NCBI RefSeq assembly: GCF_021018895.1
Contig: NC_079387.1
Span: 2,977,083-3,041,082 of the forward strand
DNA from: Seriola aureovittata
Lineage: Eukaryota > Chordata > Actinopteri > Carangiformes > Carangidae
Direction: 5' to 3'
DNA: 64,000 nt
Position 1 is the stretch's first letter, and each line of letters starts with the position of its first letter. This document shows, one piece after another, positions 1-12,898 of the stretch. The position numbers were made by a program, and so were the translations under genes. The notes beneath the pieces were generated by a model that worked only from the letters and a program-made list of their open reading frames with translations, was not told where the DNA came from and ran no database searches.

Positions 1-1189
1 AGTAGATGAAGGACACAGGGTGCATTATAGTGCATGTAGGCGTGATGTTACATGCGCCTCTATGATTGGAAATGTTATACATGACTGAGCCACCGTGCTG
101 TGCTGGCTGGTAAGAGTCAACAGTCCTTTTCACTGTATGTCTCATCAAAAACGCAAAAGTGCTTAACTATATACATGTTTTCATTTGCACAATAAATGAG
201 AAAATGTTGGCTGTGCTGAACGATTGTGATTTTTGTTTTCCTGCAAGCTGTACAATATTTACTTGCAAAGTTTTCTATATTCTCTATAGCAACAACTTTT
301 CATTGCAAATAAATTAGTCAAAGTTGTCACTGTTAAAAGTGACTTTCTTCCACAGTAAGTGAACCATTGCCAAGGTCACACCCAGATTTTAGCCTTTGCA
401 CATTCTAACCTTACTTGAGGTCAGATGTACAAGACAAACGTAAAGAAAAAAAGAGTTTTACATTTGCAAAAATAATGGCCAAAATTGTAACTTGTCTTGT
501 CTTGTCTTATACCAGTTCACACTAAAGGTTAATTTGCCCTGACAGTCTGGATGGTCCTGTCAGAATTATAATCAGCATTAGAGTATGACCTAGCCTTTAG
601 AAAAATCTGGTTCTTTGAGTATGAGGTCAAACAATTGCCCTATTCATCTATGATCTTCACGACAACTTGCATCAAAATACCTTTAGAAGTTCTTGCTTCT
701 TTCTTATTCCTGTACCAGATAAAGTCCAACTGCATGGACAGGAGGTGTGAACAGGGAGGGAGGAGCTTTGGGAGGTTTGAGATGCGGCCGTGGCTCTGTG
801 GTCACCTGGCAACTGGCAGAGCCTGAGTTTTTATGTTCCTCTGTGTGCTGTGATCAGCAGATGCATTAGAATGATGATGACGCGCTGAGTGGAACAAAAC
901 TGTGTTTAATGGGCTAACGGCCCGGCTGCTGTGCAGTGCTGGCAGAGGGGAGGCAGAGGGTGAAGCGTGTGTGTACATTTTTCTTTTCTTTTTTTTTTCT
1001 TATACATCTGTGTAAGTCAGTATACAGTATTCTATAGTTCTGATCAAACTCAGTTCACTCCTCATGGAAAGTAGTCTTCAGCCTGTATCTGTGGAGGAGA
1101 CTTTCAAAAGTCTTATGATGAGAACAAGGATATCTCACCTCCACATTTTAACAGAGAGAAAGGAGTTTAAGTAATGTGGGTGTTTTTCA

Positions 1190-1605
1190 AGGCATGGAGG
1201 GTTTACATCACGCTACGGAAAGTTTAGGATCTAGCGTTTTTGGAGCTAAAACCTTTTGGCCATTATATTTTTAGGCGCAGCTGTGTTTTAAGATAAATGC
1301 TAACATCAGCATTCTAATAGACATATGACACTGCTATCATGCGGATATTTAGTATGTATAATGTTTGCCATGTTCATCATCTTAATCTAGTGTATGAGCA
1401 TGCAAATATCCGCTTACTAGCAGCACCAAGTACAGCTCATGCCTATTGAAAGTGAGTTTACAATACACCAACCACTATTGAACAAAGTCCAAACGACTTG
1501 CTGATTAGGATTCATCCTTTTGGGACAGTGCGTGAACGTCTGTACTAAATTTCATGGCAATTATTGCATTAGATGTAGCTTTAAACTCATTTTCATCTGT
1601 CGTCC
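1190..1605. repeat. old dispersed repeat fragment (fish type)
   Basis: The stretch contains atgctaacatcagcattcta, then caagtacagctcatgc, then gattcatccttttgggac and gtactaaatttcatggcaat. This order resembles an interspersed repeat I know from many fish genomes (the 'constantly seen' ...CTGTACCAAATTTCATGGCAATCC type). Divergence is high; no ends or target duplications are clear. Confidence 0.55.
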
Positions 1606-3144
1606 TTAGACAGGGGCCACTGATGGCTTTGGGAAAACCCTAAAACTGACTGCAGCACAGTGTCAAAGCAACGGGGGATCTAATGTTGACCTTCACGATC
1701 AGGTAACTGTACAATAGCCTGATTCCTCAGCCAAGGCACTGTAATAAAGCTAATGGAGCAAAAAAAATAGAGAGAATGGGGGAGGAGACCAGGAGGCTGC
1801 CATGCATAGGTTCCCTGTCCAATCTCCTCTGTGAGGTGAATGGTGTATATATATATAACATGTCATCATTCACGTCTGCTTTTACATGAGCTCTTCCATT
1901 TCTCCGTTGCTCTGTTCCTCTGCCACTCTCTCTTCTTTTATGTCTGTATAATCCTCTTTTGTATGACTCGTTCATACTCTCTGCTTTTTAATCAGGATAA
2001 TTAGGCTTAGACTTCTCCCATGCCACTCTTTGCCTACAGAAGATGGTGGAATACGTTTGCTAAATAATGGTCCTATTATTGAAGGATAATCATCTAAAAA
2101 ATGAATTAAAGGTTATTTTTTTATGACAGTGGTGAAGGTTGAAGATAAGCCAGAGAGTTTGGGGTTTATTGTCCATGATGCTTTAGAACGTCCAGAGTAA
2201 AATCCATTTTAGTGACAACGCTACGGTCTACAGTAGGAAATGAAACGAGGATACAAGGCTGCATCACAGGGTCCTGCTCAGCTTTGCATGATTTCTGCCT
2301 TGTCTCTTCTCGCTGTCTCTCCTCCTTCTGACACAAAAGATGATCTTTAGTCATTAGCACTGTGGGTCAATAGTTGTAGAAATGTCTGGAATATATATAA
2401 TATATTTCAATGGTGCAGGCGGTTTTAACAAAAATGTCCTCCTCATGGAAGACAATGGGGGATGTTTCCATAAAGCCAGAAACACAAATATACACCTTAA
2501 TTTGAGTATACAAGCTAAATGTTGGTTGTATGTTTGAGAATCATATTTTGGTCAAGGTTAATTAGAAAAATCACACTGCAAATCAGATGTTTAGGGCAAG
2601 AATTTATTTCAAAATGTAAACATGTATGCACTCAGTTCCCACCTCACTCCTGCCCTTTTGCTGCTTTTCTTCTCCTTTCCTAAATCAAAGTCCAAAACGA
2701 TCTCCTCCCATTTTCCTTTTTCACTTGTTTCAAGAAAAAAAATAAACCGTAACACTCACATAAAAGGACTTATAAGATAGACATTTTTTGCAGTGCAGCA
2801 TTGCCGAACACTTATGCTGCTCAGCAGCCGCAGTAACAGTTAACAGGATTAGGCATGGCTTACATAAACATCTCCCATGGCAACAGTGCACCGGCGCCAG
2901 GCAAAGGCAGGGAGAGGAGCCGTCACCGGAAAACATCATCGCTGCTCTGGTCAGCTGAGTGTCAGCTGGCTTTGATGCATGATGTTAACAGCCATGTGTT
3001 TCCTGTGCATGCAAAGTGTGTCCATGTCAGCACAGTCAGCTATTGACTAATCTTCAGTTGTTTCTTGCGAATGTTTCAGTTTTGGTCACTAAAAAGTCAT
3101 CCTATAAACTGAGTTATTTATGTTAGAAATATACATATGTGAAT

Positions 3145-3149
3145 ATGTA

Positions 3150-3180
<31 letters not shown>
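3145..3180. repeat. (AT)n microsatellite
   Basis: Alternating AT over 36 bases with one C interruption. Confidence 0.9.
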
Positions 3181-6093
3181 TTGTGCAATTACTTCCTTAA
3201 TGTTTCAATTCAAAGCCAAAAGACTGCAACTCAAATGCTCTTTTGTATGTTTATATAGCTTCTGTTCAGTCCGCGTGTCTCTGTGTTTGTGTGCGACAAT
3301 GTGTTGTGGCCCGCCAGTGTTGTGACAGTTTGTCAGCGACGCCTGAAGTTGTGTCCCGTTGGATATACTAGGCCTTTAGAACGGTTCATTTCCCATAATT
3401 CCCTCAGGAGAGACACATTGCTCACTGCCTCTCGTGGCTTTGGCTCTGAAGGAGAGTCGAGGTCTCTGTGTCGCTCGCTGTTTTCCTCGAAATGTTTCTG
3501 GTACTATCTGGTCGACATTTTCTGTCCACCAAAGAGGTCAGGTTTGCCAGAGCTTTTAAGAGGATGAAGGAGAATTTGGCTTTTTCACTTCTCATATGGC
3601 CTGCATGGTTCTGTGCCAAATGTCCATCTAGTGTAATGGGAAAACTGGCTGTTCAGAGAATAGATAGCAGTTTAAATACTGACTTTTAACAATAAAAACT
3701 GTCCTCAAATAGTTTGTATGAAACTGTTTAAATCAATTAAAGGCGCTACAATATGTGCAACAATTAAGACCTATTTATTTGATAAGTGGGAGATTATGCA
3801 TACATTCAAATGCACATGTACACGTAGTTTGGGGCTTAAGGGAAGGTTGATTGGGCATTCCAAAACAGACCAAAACCAATGAATAATAATAAACCTGTCA
3901 CCCATGAATGATGCAGTTCCCATCACCTTGTTTTGTAGTAGTGAGTTGTGATCCCTGTGGTCCTGTTATGTAACGTAACATTGAGGCAGGAGTCAATTGA
4001 GGGCTTCTGGTCACATTTACAGTGATGTGAAAATATGCAGAAACAGAATTTTTGTATTTTTGGAACATAGAATTTTAGTGTGAAACAATACCCCAAGGAA
4101 AATAACAAGGTAACAGCACAGAAACAGTCTTTCTTTTTTTTATTGGGAACTTTCACATCTTTTCTCCTTCACCGAACCATTTCTGCAACTCCTCTTTCCT
4201 TGTAATCGTCTCTCTACATCCACCTTCAGTCTCTGCTGTTAATTTGACTCCCTCCCTCCTTTCTCTCCATGTGTTTCTGTCTGCTTTGCCCTGTCCTTTC
4301 CCATTTGTCCTTTTCCTTCTTCTCTCTGCCTCTCAGCCGAGATAAGGAGATTTAGAAGGAAGGGGGAACTGCTCCAATGCCTTACGGGTGGGAAGTGTTT
4401 TGCCTTTGCTCCTTTTTTTTTCGTCTATCATTTCCTGAATGTTCTTATTTCCTTAAGAAGCAGACAGACTTCAGTGTCACTATGTAAATTTAATGTCACT
4501 ACCTGTGACAGTTTAGTATTGGCCGGATCCAGGATGTCCTCTTTCTCTCACGTCTATATTTTGCACCTTCCGTGCTCGTTCTCCTTCAAGGCCACTGGGT
4601 ACTTAATGCGGAAACAAATTCAAGTTCTGTAGGAGTGTCCGCACAAAGGACACAAAGAAGCAGCAAAACATCCTCATGTAGCGCACAAGACAATTTTTGG
4701 AAATTAGGCTTTTACTTAAAGGTTTTTACCCAGCAGCCCTAGCTGTATGACCATCCGTAGTTGATGTACAAATCGTGAAATAGGCAACAGCAGTACTTTA
4801 ATAGAGAAACGCCAATTGGACTTCTGATATGAAATGTCTGCACTTAGTTAATAGCGACTAGGTATTAGCACAAACTTGCCAAGAACATGGAGTCAGATTG
4901 TTGATTTCCATCTCTAAAGCCCAATAAGTCTACTCCAGATTGGTCCAGACTGATCTCCGTATCTTCCTGCTGCACAGTAATTGCTCGGATTACAGCATTT
5001 TCTTGTGAAGGGCTTCAAGTGTGTGAAAGGCTGTGCTCTTCTTCTCTGCCTTTCCTCATACAATCTGAAATGCATGTTCCGTGATTACCCAGAAGACATT
5101 GGGCCTCTTCTTTATGTTCCGTCTCTCCGGTTTCATGGTTATTTTCTCTCATCTTTATCCTCAGCTCTGCAAATTGCCCCTATCCTGATATCACACTGCT
5201 GAGTCTTGCTTTACGGATGAACTGGATGGTACTGGACTGTCACTTTGCCTTACAGTACAACAGAGTCTCAGCAGTCAGTGTTCAAATCCAAGGCTGTGAT
5301 TGGTGATAAATGTGTGTAATTAGACTGAGTAAGGGCCTGTAGTCTTTCCTATTGATTGATTGGCTCATTTAGGGAATTAAGAGGTCTGCAAAATCCTAAA
5401 CACAGCAGGCAGGATGAGGGGGATTAAAATGGAGAGGGTCTCATCTTTCAGGAAGCCAAACTCGCTTTCTTACATGTGATTACAGTTATTTGTGGAAATA
5501 TGTATCTATTGATATCTGAAAGTGAAACCCCACTTTTTGTCAGCACTATTTATCATGGTTAAATGTTGAAATGTTGTCTTTGTCCTGTGCCACTCAGCTG
5601 AAACGTGTGTCCGACATTGTTGTTCCTGTCCTATTTACTGTTGCCACCACAGTAAGGGGGGGGGGTTACAGTCTGAGCACACTGTTCACCTTGAGATGTC
5701 TCCCTTGACACGGGTGTATTTGTTGACCACAAGGGGGTCTTTAACCTACATAGGTAGCTACATTAGCGGGGCTAACAGCAATGCCAAGAAACAGCCAAGT
5801 CAGCAGCGGGTGTGAGCTATGAGTTGGATGTTCAGATATAAGTGTAGGGGGAGGATGGGGGAGGAGGAGGTTCGGTTGGATAACTTCCCTCAGGCTTTTC
5901 TTGCTCCAAATGAAATAGCCACAATACAGTGTCCTGCTGCTGTGTTCCAGGCTCACATCCTGTGATGACCCCAAGGAAGTTTTATAAACGTAGTGCTGGA
6001 TGTTTTTTTCACATACACAGAAACATTCCACTGTCAAAATGCCCTGAAATTGAAAATGACATTGACCATTTATTCCTTGTTTCATTGCCCTTA

Positions 6094-6097
6094 TATG
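6094..6097. repeat. left target-site duplication (TATG) of the LTR
   Basis: TATG directly abuts the TG end of the element; its partner is at 7416-7419. Four-base duplications are typical of several LTR-element integrases. Confidence 0.55.
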
Positions 6098-7415
6098 TGT
6101 GACAAGAGTGGCGGTCATAGGGTGAATATGTTGCCGAACAACGCCACCTGGGGAATTGCACCCCAGGAAATAACAATACTTATAACCAAAAACTAAAAGC
6201 TTACGCAAGTTCGTATCACCACAGGGCAAAGACAATGTTGATAATACAAGTTTTATTCAACAATAATTACTAAAATGAGGTTCCATAAATGCTGTCTAAA
6301 GCAGATAATGTTATACACGGGGCCATAAGGGAAGGGGAAGTGGACAGTGCTGGGTTACCTCGGCGGCCCGAAACCAATGAGGGAGGGGGGAAACTAAAGC
6401 ACCCGTGACACTGCACACACACAAACTGAAAACGTGAAGAACCACCACCAGGGATTGGGTCGCTGCCCGGAGCCCACAGCACCTGTCCACAGGGAGAAAA
6501 AGCACAATAAAATGGCCACACTTTACCAATGCACACAAACAAAACAATAATAAGTAATAAAGTAAATAACAAAATAATCTAACTTCTCAACTATAATATA
6601 ACAGGCAATTAATATACAAAAGAAATCAAACTCAATAAAACGGTACTCAATTTAATAATACTCTTAACGAAACAAAAAGAATTAAATCTCAAATAGAACA
6701 CAAAACAACCATACAAAAGAAATCAAATTAAATTAAATCAATATTCAAAATAACTAAATGTTTGTATAAACTAATAAAGAACAGCGGCAAAGACTGTTAT
6801 AACAGTCGCATCAACACAGCGGCACGCTTACAGCGGAACCAAGTATTTGTAGAATCAAACAAAACAATAAAACAATTAATAAAACCATGTACTCCAACGG
6901 AGCCAAAAAGAGAGAGCCAAAAAGAAGAGAGCCAAAAAGAACCAAAACAGCAACGCCGTCCAGCGAGCCGTGGCGTTGAATCAGTTTCCCAATCAGCCTT
7001 GCCGGCGCAGCGTCACAGCAGGCCAAGCAGCGGAGTTACTCCCGACTTCTGCCTGATCCAAACACGAGGATGCACAAACCCACGCAAGGGGCTTCCAGCG
7101 GGGCAGCCCGGTCCCCACGGCGACAGTGATCCAACACCTGTATGCTGCAGGACAAGCATGCGCCACGATGGCCAACACGCCAACAGAGCTCCAGTGTGCG
7201 CACAGCCACAGCACAAATGGCTCCTCCACACCTACACCTGCACCAGCCTCACCACACCACGCCACGACAGTGGACAATTGGCCCCGGAAGAGAAGAGAGG
7301 AGGAGGCGGATGGAATCAGACCCTTATATGAGAAGGTGTGGCACCGCCCAGCAATCAGCAGGACAAAACCTACAGCGCTGCACCAGGAGGAACCAGGAAC
7401 AGCACACCTGCTACA
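6098..7415 (-). mobile_element. probable solo LTR of an LTR retroelement
   Basis: The insertion begins TGTGACAAG and ends CCTGCTACA (TG...CA termini) and is flanked on both sides by the 4-bp direct repeat TATG (6094-6097 and 7416-7419), as left by LTR integrases. On the minus strand a TATA-like catataaggg lies about 90 nt from the start (plus 7322-7329) and a single AATAAA about 155 nt from the end (plus 6252-6257), so minus is the likelier sense. The plus strand from 6500 to 6960 is A-rich. A 7-bp hairpin is at 6147-6167 and a three-copy gccaaaaagagaga-like tandem repeat at 6902-6943. No gag, pol or env homology is seen, hence solo LTR. Family not identified. Confidence 0.65.
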
Positions 7416-7419
7416 TATG
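7416..7419. repeat. right target-site duplication (TATG) of the LTR
   Basis: TATG follows the CA end of the element and equals the four bases at 6094-6097. Confidence 0.55.
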
Positions 7420-9205
7420 TTAATGTCATTGCTTTGTGCTTGCCTTGCTGGGACGGCAGTGAGGTAACCATGGGCGGCCGCATTTCAGTGACAAGTATAG
7501 CTCTACTGTGCCCTTTATTCCAGTTTTTGTCAGTTCTAAAAAAGCCAAACAAGAATCAACCTTTCCCACTTGCTTAAGGCTCATTATGGGGGAAAGCTGC
7601 ATAGCGCATGATTTAAAGGAATAAAGTGGAGAGTCAGGGGTCGATTCTAATTTGGCCTGGGACTCCAGCTGATTGCGACGATAATGGTGCTGTTGAGTTG
7701 CATTACGCTGCTGTCGTCTGGCTGATACCTGATTGCATCTTATCAGGAGCATTTACATCACTGATTACCTTCTGCCTGTTGCGGCTAAACCCAGATCAGC
7801 TGTCCTCCTCCAGACTGTAAGACAGTAAAACCGACGAAAGTCCATATGGAATTCTTGATAACAATTATGTGAAAGCATAAGTTAAATCTATTAGGATCTG
7901 CAAAATGCCAAAGTGTCAATGAGAATGAAAATACAAATAATTCACAGAATGAAAATGAATTCAAAATATGTATTTGTAGGAGAATTACTCTTAAATAGCA
8001 TCCAAATTGTAATAATCTGGAATTGTCCTTTAAAACTTCACCAACAACATCAAAAGCTTCGTCGTCGCCCCTTCCCTGTCGTCTTTTCCTTCTCCCTTGG
8101 GGTCTGAAAAAGAAAGACTGGAAGTCGCTTTGTGTGCGAATGTGTGTGTTTGTGTGTATTGGGAGGGGGGAGGGGGGAGAAGACGTCACTGGATAACTGA
8201 GTTTCCCTTGGCAGCATGCCCCCGAAGTGTCAGCGCTCATAGACCTTCACTCTAAGCGCATCCAAGTGCTTCCCCGTCCCTGCGCATAATTTGCTCCCGC
8301 TAAAGATGAACCTGTCACCTGGAGCCGAGATGGACTCCATACTCCATGATCCATATGAGTGTTGAACAAAAGAAGTTCAATCTTTACCCTTTCTCTTGGT
8401 TTATTGTAAGAAATAATAAGGATTATAAATATTATTTTATTAAAGACCAAATTCGGCTTTAGTCAGCTGGTTGAAATAATGAATGGTTTGGAGATCACTG
8501 AGGTGCTATGATCCAGTGTCATTGAGAATGACTGATCAAAGCACCTTCACTTAATAGACTGAATCATTGATCACAGGCCATAGAGGTCACCTCTGTCTCT
8601 GCGGTGCTTTCTCTTGGATTAGATGTGATGAAAAGTGACATTTCTGATACAACAAGGTGTTGTCATTATCATGTATTTTTATGTATTATGTATGGCACCC
8701 TGCACCTAGGAGTCAGGACTGGCATGCCTGCAGTGGGAAAGGGAGGCTTTCTTCTGTTCCATGTATGTTTCAGAGTTTAAGATTGATCTTAATTTTAAGA
8801 TGGGAAGAAAATGTGTGTTAAGTAAATTATTAAAACTGAGTTTGCACCTGCTCTGGAAAGGTTTTACATGAGCAATGGAGGAAAGGAAGTAAGGGTAAGA
8901 GGGTTAAAACACAAATGTTGAATCTTTGTGTTTTAAAAGGGTGGCAGAAAGAGAAAAGGGCAAAAAAGGGAGTGGAATAAATCAAAGGGGTGGAAATGGA
9001 GGAGAGCTGAAAGTGGAAAAGAGGGAATATAAGGAGAGAAATGGAAGGCAGATGAATCTGCGTGTTAGTGAATGATGAGGTGTGTGATAGAACCTAATCT
9101 GCTGTCTGCTCAGTACAGTGCACACTCTGTGAACTGAATGTGAATGGGATGCTGGTGCAGAAAACTAAACTCTGCACCTCCTACTGTCTCCTGTTTCTCT
9201 TGCAG
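7420..9205. other. non-coding region between LTR and candidate exon
   Basis: AT-rich sequence with a short G-rich patch near 8161-8180. No gene seen. Confidence 0.6.
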
Positions 9206-9303
9206 CTTGTACACCCAGCTGTCCAGCTGTCCATCACAACCATGGCCATTCGGTTTCCAGCGTGGGCCTGTATGACATCCCTGCAAGCCTGCAAACTCTG
9301 GCG
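9206..9303 (+). CDS. candidate upstream exon of tns1
   Basis: A 98-nt block has a strong acceptor (gtttctcttgcag) and a strong donor (gcg|gtgagt). One frame reads CTPSCPAVHH and on to GLYDIPASLQTLA, with two bases at the 5' side completing an earlier codon and phase 0 at the 3' side, compatible with exon 2. A second frame is also open and has an accATGG start at 9242, but it leaves phase 2 and does not fit exon 2. It could be coding, or a 5' UTR exon of a longer transcript starting left of the window. Confidence 0.35.
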
Positions 9304-11852
9304 GTGAGTTGCTTTTACTAATTATTTTTGATTATGTGCTTGGATGGCACTGGCTTTTTCACAGCTGGGAGGTCACATTTTCAACCTGCCATGTGTAATT
9401 GTCCTTGGGCAAACCAAACAATCCCATCCTGCTTTGTGTTTCCAAATCATCCCGAATTACCAGTCACATGCATGAAATGTAATTAAAACCTACACCTGTT
9501 TTGCTGCCACATTTCCAGTGTTAATGCTAAACTAAGAAAGTGGTATCGGTCTTCTCATGTAACTCTTAGCAAAAAAGCATTTGTCTGTAATCTCATCAAA
9601 GTGGGAACAAATCTGTGTAACTCCATTCATCTATGATTAGACCTTTGAATCAACAAGGGGTTTTAATAGAAAAGATGCTCTGTACATATAAAACATTCAT
9701 AACAACATTTGTTGTGAAAAGCATTACCTCAAATTAGATTTACTTGGATTTTGTTTGCACGTGATGAAAAATTTACATGAACCTTGCACTGAGCAAATGA
9801 AAACAGAAGGCGTGAGTGTGCAGGTGAGGCTTTACACCTGGAGAGAGGGTCATTATAGGTTGGAAACAAAATTGACGCATTTCACAGCATTAAGAGATTG
9901 ACTGAATATGAAATATATAATAAATAGCAAACAATTGATAAATATTGACTGACTTTACTTGAAAACTGCTGGTGCAATAGAGGATAAATCATAGCTAACA
10001 CTTTAAAGTCCCTGTTTTTGTGCAGTTGGTGAAAAATGATAGATTCTGATCCCGCTGCAGATGACAGGGGAAAGTCATTGAGGGAGAATTTTTTTTTTGG
10101 CAGGCTGCTCTTTTTCACAGGGTTTCCAGTCAAACGGATAGGCAGTGTGACAGGCCAGTCAATAGAAGTCAGCAGTGATTATGCAAGTTGCTTATGCCTA
10201 ATGAGAAAGGTCAGCGCATTGCCAAGAGAGTGGGACACATGCCCAGTCTCACACTGGGATGTACAGCACACACTGCTGTAGAATACTGTGCTGTACAAAA
10301 ACATACTCCTCATTCATCTGCTCTGCGGAAAGCGAAATGTCCTCTTCTAAAGAGAAATATTATTCCCAGCCTATACATTTTTTACTCTGGATAAAATGCT
10401 GCTAAATGGTTTCATATCGCTGTCGAAATGCTATAGATGTGTTGCAGCCCTTGCAAAGTAAATCAGAGAACCAGTTCAGTGTAAAAGGAGCAGTTCCACA
10501 AAATATCATCAATATTGTTGACCTAAAGGAAAAACACGCTTTCTGCTTTGCGTTTCTGGGCCCATTTGCCTTTTGTTGGCACATTTTTCCTCTTCCTGCA
10601 GACAAGTAGCCGAGCACAGATGTGTCATGCAGTAAGATCTAAAACATTTCAGGATGTACGACGTCAGGATTTGCTGTTGGTCCGTCAACATGAGACAGTG
10701 AGGAGCTTCTTTCTGTAGAGCTGCCATTTTACATCAACATCATAGCGACATCATACATCGACTATTACAGTAAAAGGAGATGTTATTGCTGTTCCTCCAG
10801 CTGTAGCCTCAGTTGACCAAAATGCAATGAGACATCATATGCTTTAGATAAATGACTGCTGAGAATGAGCTCGCTGCATGCCCATATTCTCACCTGTGAT
10901 TGAAAGCAACACGTTCAGACCCGTTGGAGGGTATTGAAAGGCATTCTGTATGTAAGGTCTACTTATGAGTTTTAGACCGGGTCATGTGCCCCTACAGGAC
11001 TTAGTGTGGGGGCAGCTGTAACTCCTGTCTCTGTTCAGAGATGCTCTCTGGTGTCTTCCATCATCTTCTGCCGGCCGACAGCTGCTCACAGTGGATGCTG
11101 TGACCAGTCATGGCCTGTTGTTTGCAAACAGCTGATTGTGTCTGCTGCCGCTGCTCTTCCAGTCTTTTCCCCGGGGTCGTTGCTGTTTCACCCATGTGGT
11201 GAATTCAATTCAATTCAATCCTATTAGTTATGTGACCAAAGAGAGATGTATCTCAAAGGGGAATAACGAGTCTCCAAACTCATGTGTCATCTTAGTAAAT
11301 GGGCTCAAAGGCTGCATTTTTTTCTTCCTTTTAAACACTGTGTATATCTACACTGCTGTATCATTAGATACAAGTGAGACGGTGCCTTGCCCAAAGGCAT
11401 CTCAATACTTCTTTTTTAACCTGAATGTCTACTGCTGTTCATTTGTTTGTGCCATGTAAACCCACGTGACACCTTTTCATTCATTCATTCTTTCAGTAGT
11501 TGCTGAGCATAAGCAGTGCACAACAGATAATTAAATTACATCATACACATTTGAAAGATACTGTTCATTCAGAAACATATACTGGCACATGCCTTTCAGG
11601 CTAAGCTAGCTTTGGTTGACAGAACAGCGTCCTCTCTACACTTTATCTCCCTCGCTCATTGCTTTGATGTGTTGTGATTGTGTTGGTGTGGCGGTTGTGT
11701 GCAGGGTGGGAGGGGTTGGGGATGGGGATGGGGTGGGGTGGGGGGGTGGGGGTGGTTGTAGCAGAGAAAAGCGTTCTGCAGTGAAAATGTGCTCCCACTG
11801 AAGCGTAGAGAGACTGCAGCACAGTGAACGAGCCTGTGCACCACCTGCAGTC

Positions 11853-11859
<7 letters not shown>

Positions 11860-11935
<76 letters not shown>

Positions 11936-11971
11936 TGAGAGAAAGAGAGAGAGGGAGAGAGGGAGAGAGGG
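11860..11971. repeat. (GT)n microsatellite followed by GA-rich tract
   Basis: Near-perfect GT repeat to about 11937, then gagaaagagagaggg-type sequence. It creates spurious long Cys-Val and Thr-His ORFs on both strands. Confidence 0.97.
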
Positions 11972-12649
11972 GAAATAATCACCCAAGACACAATGATTCA
12001 ACACCCTGCTCCTCTCCTCTTCTGCCATCCTCTATCCGTTCTTTCTCTCCTCCCTCCTTCTCTCCCTTCGACCCAATTCTCCACACACTCCACAATCATC
12101 TCACCCTGTGCCTGCCTTGTATCAGCCTTGCACCGTGACGGCTGCTGCGCGTCCGTTTGTGTGTGTGTGTATTGCGCATGCTGGTGTGTGTGTGTGTTCG
12201 CCAGTAGTCTCTGCTCAATATTCTCAAACATTCTCCCCTCCTGCCTCTTCCTTCTCCTGCGATTCGCTGCCTTCGTTTTTGTCCTTGTCTCCTGATCTGT
12301 TTCCTGATGTCTCTCATCCGTCCATTTTGACTCCTCCATTCACTCTTTCAATCCTCTCTGTCACTCCTCCACCTCTCCCAGCGATCACTACTTGATGCGC
12401 ACTTTCGTTCGTACGCACACTGCTGTCTTCTGTTCAGTGACACTGGTTTCAACTCTGAAATATAAACACAGAATGAATACACTGAATCTGTCATTCTCAA
12501 TAGAAGCTCCTTCTGTTTTCCATCTTTTTTTTTTTTTCCTTTCTCTTTCAACCGTTCTGTTCCCAATCATTTCTCCCTTTCTCCCCCCTCCTCACTCTTT
12601 TGCTCCCCTCCTCCCGCGCTGGCTGAGTAAGTGCTGCAGCATCAGTGTA

Positions 12650-12727
<78 letters not shown>
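12650..12727. repeat. compound (GT)n(GA)n microsatellite
   Basis: GT repeat with one AT interruption, switching directly to (GA)n at 12699. Lies about 0.8 kb before the exon 1 ATG. Confidence 0.97.
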
Positions 12728-12898
12728 CAGCACAGAGCGAGAGAGAGACGAGTGTGTGTAAGCGGAGTGTGTGAGCGTGAAGCACCGGGGATCCTGAGCT
12801 TGGAGGGGAGCCGTGTGATGAGAGGTGGGCTCTTCTGCCTGTGGATGGATGTGCCAGGACAGCTTTTTTTTTTTTTTCTTTTTTCTTTTTTTTTGCAG

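Larger units (their letters stand above)
1..6093. other. non-coding region left of the LTR
   Basis: No ORF here has exon-like borders or a recognisable product. Contents seen: the old repeat at 1190-1605, the (AT)n at 3145, T-rich and A-rich patches. It may be intergenic or an intron of a longer tns1 transcript if the 9206 exon is real. Confidence 0.6.
9304..12898. other. non-coding region before tns1 exon 1
   Basis: Mostly AT-rich to 11600. From 11700 it contains G-rich, GT-rich and CT-rich low-complexity blocks. No coding exon recognised. Confidence 0.6.

Noticed and set aside
5741..6235. Minus-strand ORF of 164 codons
   Set aside because: Crosses the LTR insertion border at 6098, so it cannot be an ancestral gene; no recognisable domain.
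6762..7331. Plus-strand ORF of 189 codons
   Set aside because: Lies wholly inside the LTR element; low-complexity and without any retroelement protein motif.
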